This document shows, one piece after another, positions 36,324-42,774 of a stretch of DNA of 64,000 nucleotides (positions are counted from its first letter, which is position 1; each line of letters starts with the position of its first letter). The stretch spans positions 186,001 through 250,000 of the forward strand of contig VXZQ01000006.1 in NCBI GenBank assembly GCA_009845425.1, written 5' to 3'. The DNA comes from Holophagales bacterium. Its GTDB lineage: Bacteria > Acidobacteriota > Thermoanaerobaculia > Multivoradales > Multivoraceae. Position numbers and translations under genes: made by a program. The notes under the pieces are model-generated. The model saw nothing but the letters and a program-made list of their open reading frames with translations, was not told the origin of the DNA and did not search any database.

Positions 36324-37747
36324 TCACGTTCGCCAAGCACGGCCAGGGCAGCGCGTCGGCCGCGGCGGACTATCTCCTCGCCGACCGCGATCACGCCGGC
36401 AAGGAGCGGGCGGAGGTCACGGTGCTGCGCGGCGACCCGCATCAGGTCGCCCAGGTCGCCGACTCCCTCGACTTTGAGCACCGGTACCGCAGCGCCGTCA
36501 TCGCCTGGGCGCCCGAGGATGACCCGACCGACCGGGAGATCGAGGAGACGCTCGACCAGTTCGAGTACGTGTCCTGGTCCGGTCTCGAGCCGGACCGCTA
36601 CGCCTGGTCGGCGGTGCTTCACCGCGACGACGACGGCGGAGCGCACGTGCACGTCCTGGCCGCCCGCGTGGAACTCGAAACCGGTAAGAGCCACAACATC
36701 GCCCCTCCCGGCTGGGAGAGGACCTATGGCCTGCTCGAGCGGGCGCTGAACCACGAACACGGCTGGGCGCGACCGGACGACCCGGACCGCGCCCGGTCCA
36801 CCCGGCCGGGCCGCTTCCCGGCCGACGCCGCCGACCGCGACGCCATCGACGACTACCTCCGCCAGCGGGTCGCCGCGGGCCTCGTTCACGACCGCGCCGG
36901 CGTCGTCGCCGCGTTCGAGGAGGCCGGCTACGAGGTGCCGCGCCAGGGCAAGGACTACCTGACCGTGGCCCACCCGGAGACGGGGCAGCGGCTGCGACTG
37001 AGAGGAACCCTCTATGAGCAAGACTTCCAGGCCGCCGAGTATCGCGGCCGACTTGAGCGAGAAGACGGCGCAGGACCAGGAGGCGCTTCGAGAGTACCGG
37101 CGGAAGATCGCGGACACGGCGAAGGAGGAGATGCGCAAGCTAGCGCGCGAGCTTGGCGAGACCTCGACGCGATATGCCGCAGACGAGCTGAAGCGAACCG
37201 CGAGCGCTATCCGAGCGGATCACCGGAGCACGGCCCGGATGCTCGGGATGCTATGGCTCCGGGCGGCGCTGATCGGGTTCGGAGTCTTCATGGCCATCTG
37301 GTCGGGGCTCTGGGCGATGGGGCGGTGGCAGCAGAACCAGATCGCGGAGAACAGGAGCCAGATCGCGGAGGACATCGAGTTGATGCTCTACCTCGACGAG
37401 CAGATCGAAGAGCGGAGACGGACGCTCGGCGAACTGAGCGAGGAGGTGGAGTAGACGATGACCGAACTGGAACGCTTGCTCGCCGCCTCCTTGAAGAGGC
37501 TCGACGCCGAGCACACCGCCTCCGTCAGGCAGTTGAACGCGTCCGTCTCGCAGTTGAACGGTCGGGTCGACGCTTTGCTGAGCGACTATCAGCGGCTCGT
37601 GGGCGAGTACGAGAGGCTGGCGACCGCGTACGGTCGGCTCGAAGCCGACATGAACGCAATCGTCCAGGCGTCCAGCGGACGGTGAGCCGGCTTCGCCAGA
37701 TCTCCAGGGAAGACCGAGACCGAGACGGGCCTGATTGGAGCCGCTGA
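36317..37747 (+). CDS. Mobilization relaxase, ColE1 MbeA-like
   Basis: 476 residues from GTG 36317. The N-terminus (KHGQGSASAAADYLL, then VTVLRGDP) and the block RLRGTLYEQDF near residue 230 line up with ColE1 MbeA. The metal-binding motif is LHRDDDGGAHVHVLAARVEL: three His where ColE1-type relaxases have the unusual His-Glu-Asn, so this one carries the more classical HHH set. A Tyr in the first 20 residues (DYLL) is the likely nicking residue. The C-terminal half is Arg/Glu/Asp rich and overlaps two other genes in other frames. It would nick oriT and lead the strand into a recipient using a helper conjugation system. Confidence 0.87.
   Translation: MLITFAKHGQGSASAAADYLLADRDHAGKERAEVTVLRGDPHQVAQVADSLDFEHRYRSAVIAWAPEDDPTDREIEETLDQFEYVSWSGLEPDRYAWSAVLHRDDDGGAHVHVLAARVELETGKSHNIAPPGWERTYGLLERALNHEHGWARPDDPDRARSTRPGRFPADAADRDAIDDYLRQRVAAGLVHDRAGVVAAFEEAGYEVPRQGKDYLTVAHPETGQRLRLRGTLYEQDFQAAEYRGRLEREDGAGPGGASRVPAEDRGHGEGGDAQASARAWRDLDAICRRRAEANRERYPSGSPEHGPDARDAMAPGGADRVRSLHGHLVGALGDGAVAAEPDRGEQEPDRGGHRVDALPRRADRRAETDARRTERGGGVDDDRTGTLARRLLEEARRRAHRLRQAVERVRLAVERSGRRFAERLSAARGRVREAGDRVRSARSRHERNRPGVQRTVSRLRQISREDRDRDGPDWSR
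37014..37454 (+). CDS. MbeB/MobB-like mobilization protein, nested in the relaxase gene
   Basis: 146 residues in a different frame from the relaxase, entirely inside it. The N-terminal half is charged and helical, with PPSIAADLSEKTAQDQEALR matching the MbeB-like N-terminal region and a stretch RKLARELGETSTRYAADELK. A transmembrane helix follows (ALIGFGVFMAIWSGLWAM) and then a coiled coil. ColE1 mbeB likewise overlaps mbeA and its product anchors the relaxosome to the membrane. ATG 37014 has AGAGGAACC upstream. Confidence 0.8.
   Translation: MSKTSRPPSIAADLSEKTAQDQEALREYRRKIADTAKEEMRKLARELGETSTRYAADELKRTASAIRADHRSTARMLGMLWLRAALIGFGVFMAIWSGLWAMGRWQQNQIAENRSQIAEDIELMLYLDEQIEERRRTLGELSEEVE
37458..37685 (+). 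CDS. MbeD/MobD-like protein, nested in the relaxase gene
   Basis: 75 residues, starting 3 bases after the mbeB-like stop with GGAGGTGGAG as ribosome site. A coiled-coil protein with repeated RQLNASVSQLNGRVDALL heptads, as in the MbeD/MobD family, which in ColE1 also overlaps the end of mbeA and has been linked to exclusion. The order mobC-relaxase-mbeB-mbeD is the ColE1 order. Family call is moderate because the sequence is short and coiled-coil biased. Confidence 0.7.
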   Translation: MTELERLLAASLKRLDAEHTASVRQLNASVSQLNGRVDALLSDYQRLVGEYERLATAYGRLEADMNAIVQASSGR

Positions 37748-38052
37748 AGGCCTGCCGCTGTTCTGAAGTGGTTCAGATAGATGTGAGATCCGGCGATCAA
37801 GCGTTCCGCGGGGCGCTGCCGAGGCGGTCAGTGCTAAGCGGCCACCACCTCGTTCCGCACAGAGACAAGGCGACAACGATGGTGGAGAACTCCGAAGTCC
37901 TGAACAGGTTCAAGCGGGACTGGTGCGGCGACCTCGGGCTCGCGATCTGCAGGGGTGCGTCGTTGACGGCCTCCCTCTACGACTAGGCTAGGATCTCGCC
38001 CATGAAGAAGCAGGCGCTGCCGACCAGCTACTAGGATAGTGGAGCCATATGA
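37748..38052. other. Region between the mob cassette and the cargo genes
   Basis: About 300 bases. It holds a 35-codon frame from ATG 37879 (ending 37986) and a 10-codon frame MKKQALPTSY from ATG 38002 (ending with TAG). Neither has convincing features; the second could be a leader peptide for the genes that follow. Confidence 0.35.
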
Positions 38053-38208
38053 ATGAGCAAGAACAAGAAGCCTGCGTCGGCACCAAAGAAGAAGCCCGCC
38101 CGGATTCGGAAGGTCCTCCAGGGCAGCGACGCGGCGACACGGCCATCGGCTCCGTTCCAGGTGAAGGACCCGAAGTCGTCTCCGAAACGGCCGAAGGGGA
38201 AGAAGTAG
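38053..38208 (+). CDS. Possible 51-residue Lys-rich basic protein
   Basis: An ATG four bases after another ATG (38049) opens a frame of 51 codons to TAG 38206-38208. The product is very basic with Lys/Pro clusters (MSKNKKPASAPKKKPARIRK, C-terminal SSPKRPKGKK), resembling small nucleic-acid-binding or DNA-compaction proteins. The same DNA in the other frame gives an acidic, low-complexity stretch that would be the N-terminus of the next protein. Codon content favours this frame, so I judge it the coding one. Function unknown. Confidence 0.45.
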   Translation: MSKNKKPASAPKKKPARIRKVLQGSDAATRPSAPFQVKDPKSSPKRPKGKK

Positions 38209-38243
38209 CGGACCTCGCCTACGGCCTGCTGGTCGGGGTCAGA

Positions 38244-38747
38244 ATGTCCGTGCGCTACCACGAACGCCGTCGCGCTTGGTTCGAGGGCTGGCACAACCTG
38301 ACTCTCGTCATAGCGCTGATCTTTGTCGGCGGTGTGTCGCTACGGATCGCCGAGAGGTACCCCGAGGCGGAGTGGTGGCTGTCGCTCATCGTTGCCTTGG
38401 CCTTGGCCGCCAACGTGATTCTCCAGTTCGCTCAGCGGGCGGCTGTTCATCGCGGGCTTGCCGTTCGCTTCATCAGACTCGAGAAGCGGATCGGGGACTG
38501 GGATTCGATGCCGTATCCGACCTACCGTGACCTCGTTGCCCAGCGGCTGGACATTGAGAGCGAGGAGCCGACGACGAAGGTGTTGCTGAGTACGTTGTGC
38601 CAGTACGAGACGATCGGAGCAATGCGAGATGATCGGGCTGAGAGCGTCAGCCGTGAGATGGCGAAGATCCGGTGGTATCGGCGCGCCTTGGCCCCGGTGT
38701 TCAGCCAGGTCGGGTTCGTCACCAGAGAACTCAGGTCTGCCGCCTGA
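38244..38747 (+). CDS. Two-helix membrane protein, SLATT-like, function unknown
   Basis: 167 residues from ATG 38244; an in-frame ATG at 38049 would add 65 low-complexity residues that overlap the Lys-rich ORF. Two close transmembrane helices (NLTLVIALIFVGGVSL and WWLSLIVALALAANVIL) are flanked by Arg-rich polar segments, MSVRYHERRRAWFEGWHN before and AVHRGLAVRFIRLEKRIGDW after. That plan resembles the SLATT 2TM effector group linked to nucleotide-sensing defence systems, though no sensor or nucleotidyltransferase gene is adjacent. Family assignment is tentative. Confidence 0.6.
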   Translation: MSVRYHERRRAWFEGWHNLTLVIALIFVGGVSLRIAERYPEAEWWLSLIVALALAANVILQFAQRAAVHRGLAVRFIRLEKRIGDWDSMPYPTYRDLVAQRLDIESEEPTTKVLLSTLCQYETIGAMRDDRAESVSREMAKIRWYRRALAPVFSQVGFVTRELRSAA

Positions 38748-38778
38748 GGTCCTTCGAGGAATCAGACTAGGCCCCCGC

Positions 38779-39213
38779 ATGGACATCGACTCCCTCTGGG
38801 AGAACTTCGGGCGTGTCTCGGACGCGATAAAGGCCGCCCGAACAGTTCTTGACGCCCTCAAGCCAGACGAGATGCCGGCGCAGCCGTTCATGGCCATAGT
38901 GACGCAGACGGCTGACGCGCAGGTTCAACTCGCGGAGCTCAGGCTGTCGATCGACGCGATGCAGCGTGAGCTTCAAGCGAACGCGGACATCGACGCCCGC
39001 AAGCAGAACTACGTCCCCGTGAAGACTGAGGTCGGCGCTCTGGTGTACCGCTTGAAACCAGACGCCGACACTGGCGAACCCGAACACGATGTCTGCCCCA
39101 AGTGCTTCGAGGAGAACCGAATACGTGCGCTGCAACCGACGGGCACCATCTATCGGGAGTGCCACACCTGCGAGTCGAAGTACCAGTACGAGGAGCGACA
39201 CTTCGTCTGGTAG
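38779..39213 (+). CDS. Hypothetical protein with coiled coil and zinc ribbon
   Basis: 144 residues from ATG 38779, 31 bases after the membrane-protein stop and possibly co-transcribed with it. The N-terminal half is helical (TADAQVQLAELRLSIDAMQR) and the C-terminal half carries CPKCFEENRIRALQPTGTIY followed by RECHTC, two Cys pairs forming a zinc ribbon. It could bind nucleic acid or act as an adaptor. No family name recognised. Confidence 0.65.
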   Translation: MDIDSLWENFGRVSDAIKAARTVLDALKPDEMPAQPFMAIVTQTADAQVQLAELRLSIDAMQRELQANADIDARKQNYVPVKTEVGALVYRLKPDADTGEPEHDVCPKCFEENRIRALQPTGTIYRECHTCESKYQYEERHFVW

Positions 39214-39300
39214 AGGTCCCCTTGGAGGTCCTGTCGCCCCGCATCAGAATCCACCTAGCTGCGGCCACTGTGACTTTGGGTAGTGGTCCCCAAGAGATAA

Positions 39301-39334
39301 CCCCGCTCGAGACCTTACGGTGTGTCGAGCGGGG
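39301..39334. repeat. Perfect 10-bp inverted repeat between cargo and integrase
   Basis: CCCCGCTCGA at 39301-39310 pairs exactly with TCGAGCGGGG at 39325-39334 around a 14-base loop. There is no U-run on either side, so it is a strong hairpin but not a classical intrinsic terminator. It lies between the convergent zinc-ribbon gene and integrase gene and may limit read-through or serve in recombination. Confidence 0.6.
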
Positions 39335-39457
39335 AGCAAGTGTGCGGAGAGGATACTGCGAAGACAGCGCACGTGCGACTCTGGCCCAGGACGCCAGCCG
39401 GGGACGAGTGTAGAAGTACCTCGGGTGTGGGACACCGACAGCCGTCCAGCTCTCCGT

Positions 39458-40618
39458 TCACGTGGTGTAGCCAGCGATGAAGTCGCCCCAGCGTTCCATC
39501 AGGCCGCGCCGCCGCTCGAACAGATCGCTTCGCTGATAGGCCCGCTCCGTGGCCGAACCAACCTCGTGCCCGAGCGCAGCTTCTGCGAGTGCCCGATCCT
39601 CGCCCTGATCGGCGCACCAAGATCGGAAACTCGCACGGACTCCATGGGGACTGGTCTTGATCTCTAGCTCCCGGAGGAGTTTGCCCATCGTCCCAGAGCC
39701 AAGCGGCCCGTTTCCGCGACTGGCGGGGAAGACCAAGCTACTCGTGCCGCCCCTCAGTTGTCGAGCCGCCGTTAGCACTTCGAGCGCCTGTGGAGACAAA
39801 GGAATCCGCTGCTCGCGCTTCGTCTTTACTCTATTCGCCGGGATCGTCCACACCGCCGCTTCGGTATCGACTTCCGTCCAGGTAGCACCCCGGACCTCTA
39901 CAGTGCGCGTCGCTGTCAACGCCAGGAAACGAATCGCCAGCCGAGTCCCGAGCCAGCAGTCGGCCGTCCGGATCTTCTCCAGCGCCGGCTGCACCTCCTT
40001 CGGCGATAGGAACCGATGATGCCCACCGAGGGGCTGCCGAGGCAGAACGCTCCCCACGGCGCCCATCGGATCCTCCTGGCGGAAGCCCTGCGCGATCGCC
40101 CAACGCAGCACGATCCCGATCCGCTGCTTGACCGTCTTCGCAGCGGCCGGTTTGGCCGTCCACAGCGGTGTCAGGACCCGCAGCACGTCAGCTGCCGTGA
40201 CTTCATCGACGGTCAGGTCGCCGAGCACGGGGAACGCATAGGTCGTGAGCGTCTGCCGCCACTGCCGCTCCTGTTGCCGAGACGCTGCTCCAGCTTTCCA
40301 GCTCCGACGCTGTAGGCGGATCACAGACTCCGTAGCGTCCCGGAAGCGCGGGGCGTTGGATCGCTGCGTCCGAGGATCGTCGCCATCTGCCGCGATCCGC
40401 GCGTACTCGAACGCCGTCTCCCGCGCCTTTCGGAGACTCATGAAGGCGCGCCGACCCAAGCCCAACTCAACCCTCTTCCCTCGAACGGTGCCGCGCCACG
40501 CCCAGCGCGCCCGCCCCGAAGGCCGGACTCTGAGGATCAGACCGAAACCCCCGGAGTCGTAGTGCTTGCCTGGAGGGGCCTTCCGAACCCAACCCGCAGT
40601 GAATCGCTTGGTCGTCAA
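39458..40618 (-). CDS. Tyrosine recombinase / P4-type integrase
   Basis: 386 residues. The N-terminal DUF4102 arm-binding domain (GFGLILRVRPSGRARWAWRG, LGRRAFMSLRKARE) is followed by a SAM-like core-binding domain and the catalytic domain. Catalytic residues visible: Arg238 in LTATRTVEVRGATW, His325 and Arg328 in SPHGVRASFRSWC, His351 in ALGHEVG and Tyr361 in AYQRSDLFERRR. It would integrate and excise the element. All residues are intact. It points inward, with its upstream region next to aroE, the usual orientation for the att side. Confidence 0.94.
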   Translation of the reverse strand: MTTKRFTAGWVRKAPPGKHYDSGGFGLILRVRPSGRARWAWRGTVRGKRVELGLGRRAFMSLRKARETAFEYARIAADGDDPRTQRSNAPRFRDATESVIRLQRRSWKAGAASRQQERQWRQTLTTYAFPVLGDLTVDEVTAADVLRVLTPLWTAKPAAAKTVKQRIGIVLRWAIAQGFRQEDPMGAVGSVLPRQPLGGHHRFLSPKEVQPALEKIRTADCWLGTRLAIRFLALTATRTVEVRGATWTEVDTEAAVWTIPANRVKTKREQRIPLSPQALEVLTAARQLRGGTSSLVFPASRGNGPLGSGTMGKLLRELEIKTSPHGVRASFRSWCADQGEDRALAEAALGHEVGSATERAYQRSDLFERRRGLMERWGDFIAGYTT

Positions 40619-40652
40619 GTCTCGGCTCCTCCTTCGGCGAGGATGGTATCAG

Positions 40653-40673
40653 AGCCCCCCGATCAGCCCCCCA
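40653..40673. repeat. Tandem AGCCCCCC motifs upstream of the integrase, including direct-repeat copy 2
   Basis: AGCCCCCC occurs at 40653-40660 and at 40665-40672, twelve bases apart, just before the integrase start. The second is part of TCAGCCCCCCA, which matches 21835-21845. They could be integrase arm-type sites or part of the attachment region. Confidence 0.3.
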
Positions 40674-40737
40674 CTTGACCCTCGAAACCTCGTAAGACCC
40701 CATGACACCTGTTGAGGGTTAGGCAGACCACAGAAGT

Positions 40738-40770
40738 CGAGAAAATCGTTGTACGGTATAGATTTTCTCG
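40738..40770. repeat. 10-bp inverted repeat in an AT-rich patch between integrase and aroE
   Basis: CGAGAAAATC (40738-40747) and GATTTTCTCG (40761-40770) are exact complements around a 13-base spacer containing TACGGTATA. The AT content is unusual for this genome. Possible roles: operator or excisionase/integrase binding site controlling the integrase promoter, or the element's junction. No terminator U-run. Confidence 0.5.
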
Positions 40771-40817
40771 GTATCTCTCGAACGGATGCAGGACCTAGCG
40801 GAAACATGAGACCGATT

Positions 40818-41684
40818 TCAGCCGAAGATCGCCTCCAGGCGGGCGCGCATGACGGCGGCATCGACCTCGACTCCGGTCCAGTAGCGGATCCCGCTCACCC
40901 CCTGGTTGACCAGCATGCCGAGGCCGTCGAGCACGGTGCAGCCGCGAGCGGCAGCTGCGTCGAGCAGGCGGGTCCTGGGTGGGTTTGGAATCACGTCGGC
41001 GACCACCATCGCGGGTCGGAGAGAGTCGAGGTCGAGCGGCAGTTTGGCGTCCACATCAGGGAAGAGGCCGATCGAGGTGGCGTTGATCGCCACGTCGACC
41101 TCCGCGGCCTGGCGGTAGACGCCGCGCCAGTGCTCGAAGCGGGTCCGTATCGCCGTGTGGCTGGCGATGTGCCGTGCCAGTTCTTCGCCTCGCTCGCGGG
41201 TGCGATTGACGATGGTGATCTCTGTTGCTCCCGCAAGCGCGAGTTCGACCGCGATCGCCCGGGCGGCGCCGCCGGCGCCGAAGATCACGACTCGCTTGCC
41301 GGCCGCCGGCGTCACTTCCTCGAGTGACCGGAGGAAGCCTTTGCCGTCCGTGTTCTCGCCGATGAAACGGCCGTCGCCGTCACGCACGACGCAGTTGACC
41401 GCGCCGATCAGGCGGGCCGACTCGCCGAGGCCGTCGAGGTGCTCGATGACCGCGACCTTGTGGGGAAGCGAACAGTTGAACCCGGCCCAGCCCATGGCGC
41501 GGGCGCCGGCCACGGCCTCCGCGAGCCGGTCCGTCGGCACTTCGCAGTTCAGGTACCGCCAGTGCAGGCCGTGGTGACGGAACGCCGCCTCGACCATCTC
41601 GACGGTCGGATTCTCGGCCGCCGGGTCGGCGAAGGAGCCGACGATGTTTGGGAGGAAGTTCATATGCGGTTGGGTCGAGGGCAT
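40818..41684 (-). CDS. aroE: Shikimate dehydrogenase
   Basis: 288 residues. It reduces 3-dehydroshikimate to shikimate with NADPH in aromatic amino acid synthesis. Motifs: FNCSLPHK with the catalytic Lys, GENTDGKG with the catalytic Asp, the NADP-binding VIFGAGGAARAIAVELA and the phosphate-binding NRTRER. C-terminal LGMLVNQG matches the substrate-binding helix region. It is the first intact core gene to the right of the element; its 3' end is undamaged. The gene is monocistronic and divergent from the following lipoprotein. Confidence 0.95.
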   Translation of the reverse strand: MPSTQPHMNFLPNIVGSFADPAAENPTVEMVEAAFRHHGLHWRYLNCEVPTDRLAEAVAGARAMGWAGFNCSLPHKVAVIEHLDGLGESARLIGAVNCVVRDGDGRFIGENTDGKGFLRSLEEVTPAAGKRVVIFGAGGAARAIAVELALAGATEITIVNRTRERGEELARHIASHTAIRTRFEHWRGVYRQAAEVDVAINATSIGLFPDVDAKLPLDLDSLRPAMVVADVIPNPPRTRLLDAAAARGCTVLDGLGMLVNQGVSGIRYWTGVEVDAAVMRARLEAIFG

Positions 41685-41725
41685 AGTGTAGGGAGTTGCG
41701 GATCAATCAACGAGGGAGGGCAGCT

Positions 41726-42676
41726 ATGACCAGACGCTTCGCACTCGCGCTTCTGATCCTGACGCTAGCCGGCTGTGGCGGTCGTGAGGCAGCCGATTCC
41801 GGCGACGACCACGGTGCGGAGGGGGTCGGCGTTGAAGCGGCCGATACCGCACCGACTCACCTGGGAGACTGCATCCTGCTCGACCCGAAGGGCGATGTCC
41901 CCGAGGACGTGTACCAGCATGGCGACGTGGTCGCCACCGACGCCATGCCTCCCTTCACCAAGGAACTCCAGGTGTACGGCCTCAAGCTCGCCGCCCGCGA
42001 CGACATCTCGGACGACTTCTTGCGCCTGGTCGCGAAGACCATCGCCGAGTCGTTCCCACGGGATGCCGGCCTCGACGCCGATCTCCAGCGCGAAGTGCTC
42101 GCGAACCACTATCGCTACAGGGCCCTGATTCCGGTTCCGCTCGGCGACGACATGAGCTTCGCGGAGGAGAACGAGGAGCAGTGGGCCGAGATCGAGAAGA
42201 ACAACTCGGTGTGCGACATCATCATGCAGGGCACTCCCGTAGGGCCCGAAGGCCAGGTGATGGAGGTGGTCGAGCACATCCTCCACTACGTGACGGACAT
42301 CGGCCTGCACTACACGTTCCCGGAGGTGTGGGGCATCGCCGAGGACTCGGAACTGGCGAAGGCGATGGCGAAGGCCGCGGAGGAGGGCTACTACCAGATG
42401 GACCAGTACGCCGACTTCGAGGACGAGGAGGTCCGTTTCCGGGTCCAGATGCAGGAGTTCGCGTACTGGTTCATTACGACGGCCTGGAACCTCCAGGCGC
42501 CCTACGGCCCCGTGTGGGAAGAGGAATGGACGATTCGTGACCAGGAGGAGCTGCGGGAGAAGCTGCCCTCGATGTACGCGGCATACGAGGAGACGGCAGC
42601 ACGGGTGATGGTCGCTCCCAGCCTGGAGACACTGCAGGAGATCGGTCCGACCCGGGCTGAGGAACGGGGAAACTGA
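41726..42676 (+). CDS. Lipoprotein, function unknown
   Basis: 316 residues from ATG 41726 with GAGGGAGGG upstream. Lipoprotein signal LLILTLAGCGG with Cys17 as the lipidated residue. The mature part is acidic and mostly helical (DDFLRLVAKTIAESFPRDAG, VCDIIMQGTPVGPEGQVMEV), rich in aromatic residues in the C-terminal half. No catalytic motif or family recognised. Followed by a hairpin that may end transcription before the carboxylase. Confidence 0.7.
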   Translation: MTRRFALALLILTLAGCGGREAADSGDDHGAEGVGVEAADTAPTHLGDCILLDPKGDVPEDVYQHGDVVATDAMPPFTKELQVYGLKLAARDDISDDFLRLVAKTIAESFPRDAGLDADLQREVLANHYRYRALIPVPLGDDMSFAEENEEQWAEIEKNNSVCDIIMQGTPVGPEGQVMEVVEHILHYVTDIGLHYTFPEVWGIAEDSELAKAMAKAAEEGYYQMDQYADFEDEEVRFRVQMQEFAYWFITTAWNLQAPYGPVWEEEWTIRDQEELREKLPSMYAAYEETAARVMVAPSLETLQEIGPTRAEERGN

Positions 42677-42685
42677 GCCTCATTG

Positions 42686-42708
42686 CGGGCGCCCAGGAAT
42701 AGCGCCCG
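42686..42708 (+). terminator. Hairpin after the lipoprotein gene
   Basis: CGGGCGC (42686-42692) pairs with GCGCCCG (42702-42708) around a 9-base loop, 10 bases after the stop codon. No U-run follows, so it may be a weak terminator or an mRNA-stabilising stem. Confidence 0.35.
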
Positions 42709-42737
42709 GATTCGGCCAAGTTACACGTTGCCGGTCC

Positions 42738-42761
42738 TTTACCGCCCGGGGAGCGGGTAAA
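42738..42761. promoter_or_regulatory. Short inverted repeat upstream of the carboxylase
   Basis: TTTACC (42738-42743) and GGTAAA (42756-42761) form a dyad 14 bases before the carboxylase ATG. It could be an operator or a 5' hairpin near the ribosome site. No regulator can be named. Confidence 0.3.
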
Positions 42762-42774
42762 CTACGCGGTTTGT

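Larger units (their letters stand above)
27319..40770. mobile_element. Probable integrative mobilizable element with defence cargo (boundaries approximate)
   Basis: The segment between the integrase remnant and the region upstream of the intact integrase carries a consistent set: P4-type integrase, mobC-relaxase-mbeB-mbeD, hicAB, a type I restriction-modification operon and a reverse transcriptase. It has mobilization genes but no conjugative coupling protein or type IV secretion genes, which defines an integrative mobilizable element and not a self-transmissible one. No confident attL/attR pair was found; the ends given are the limits of the gene set. The element could also extend left to about 21.8 kb and include the OLD nuclease. 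Confidence 0.5.
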
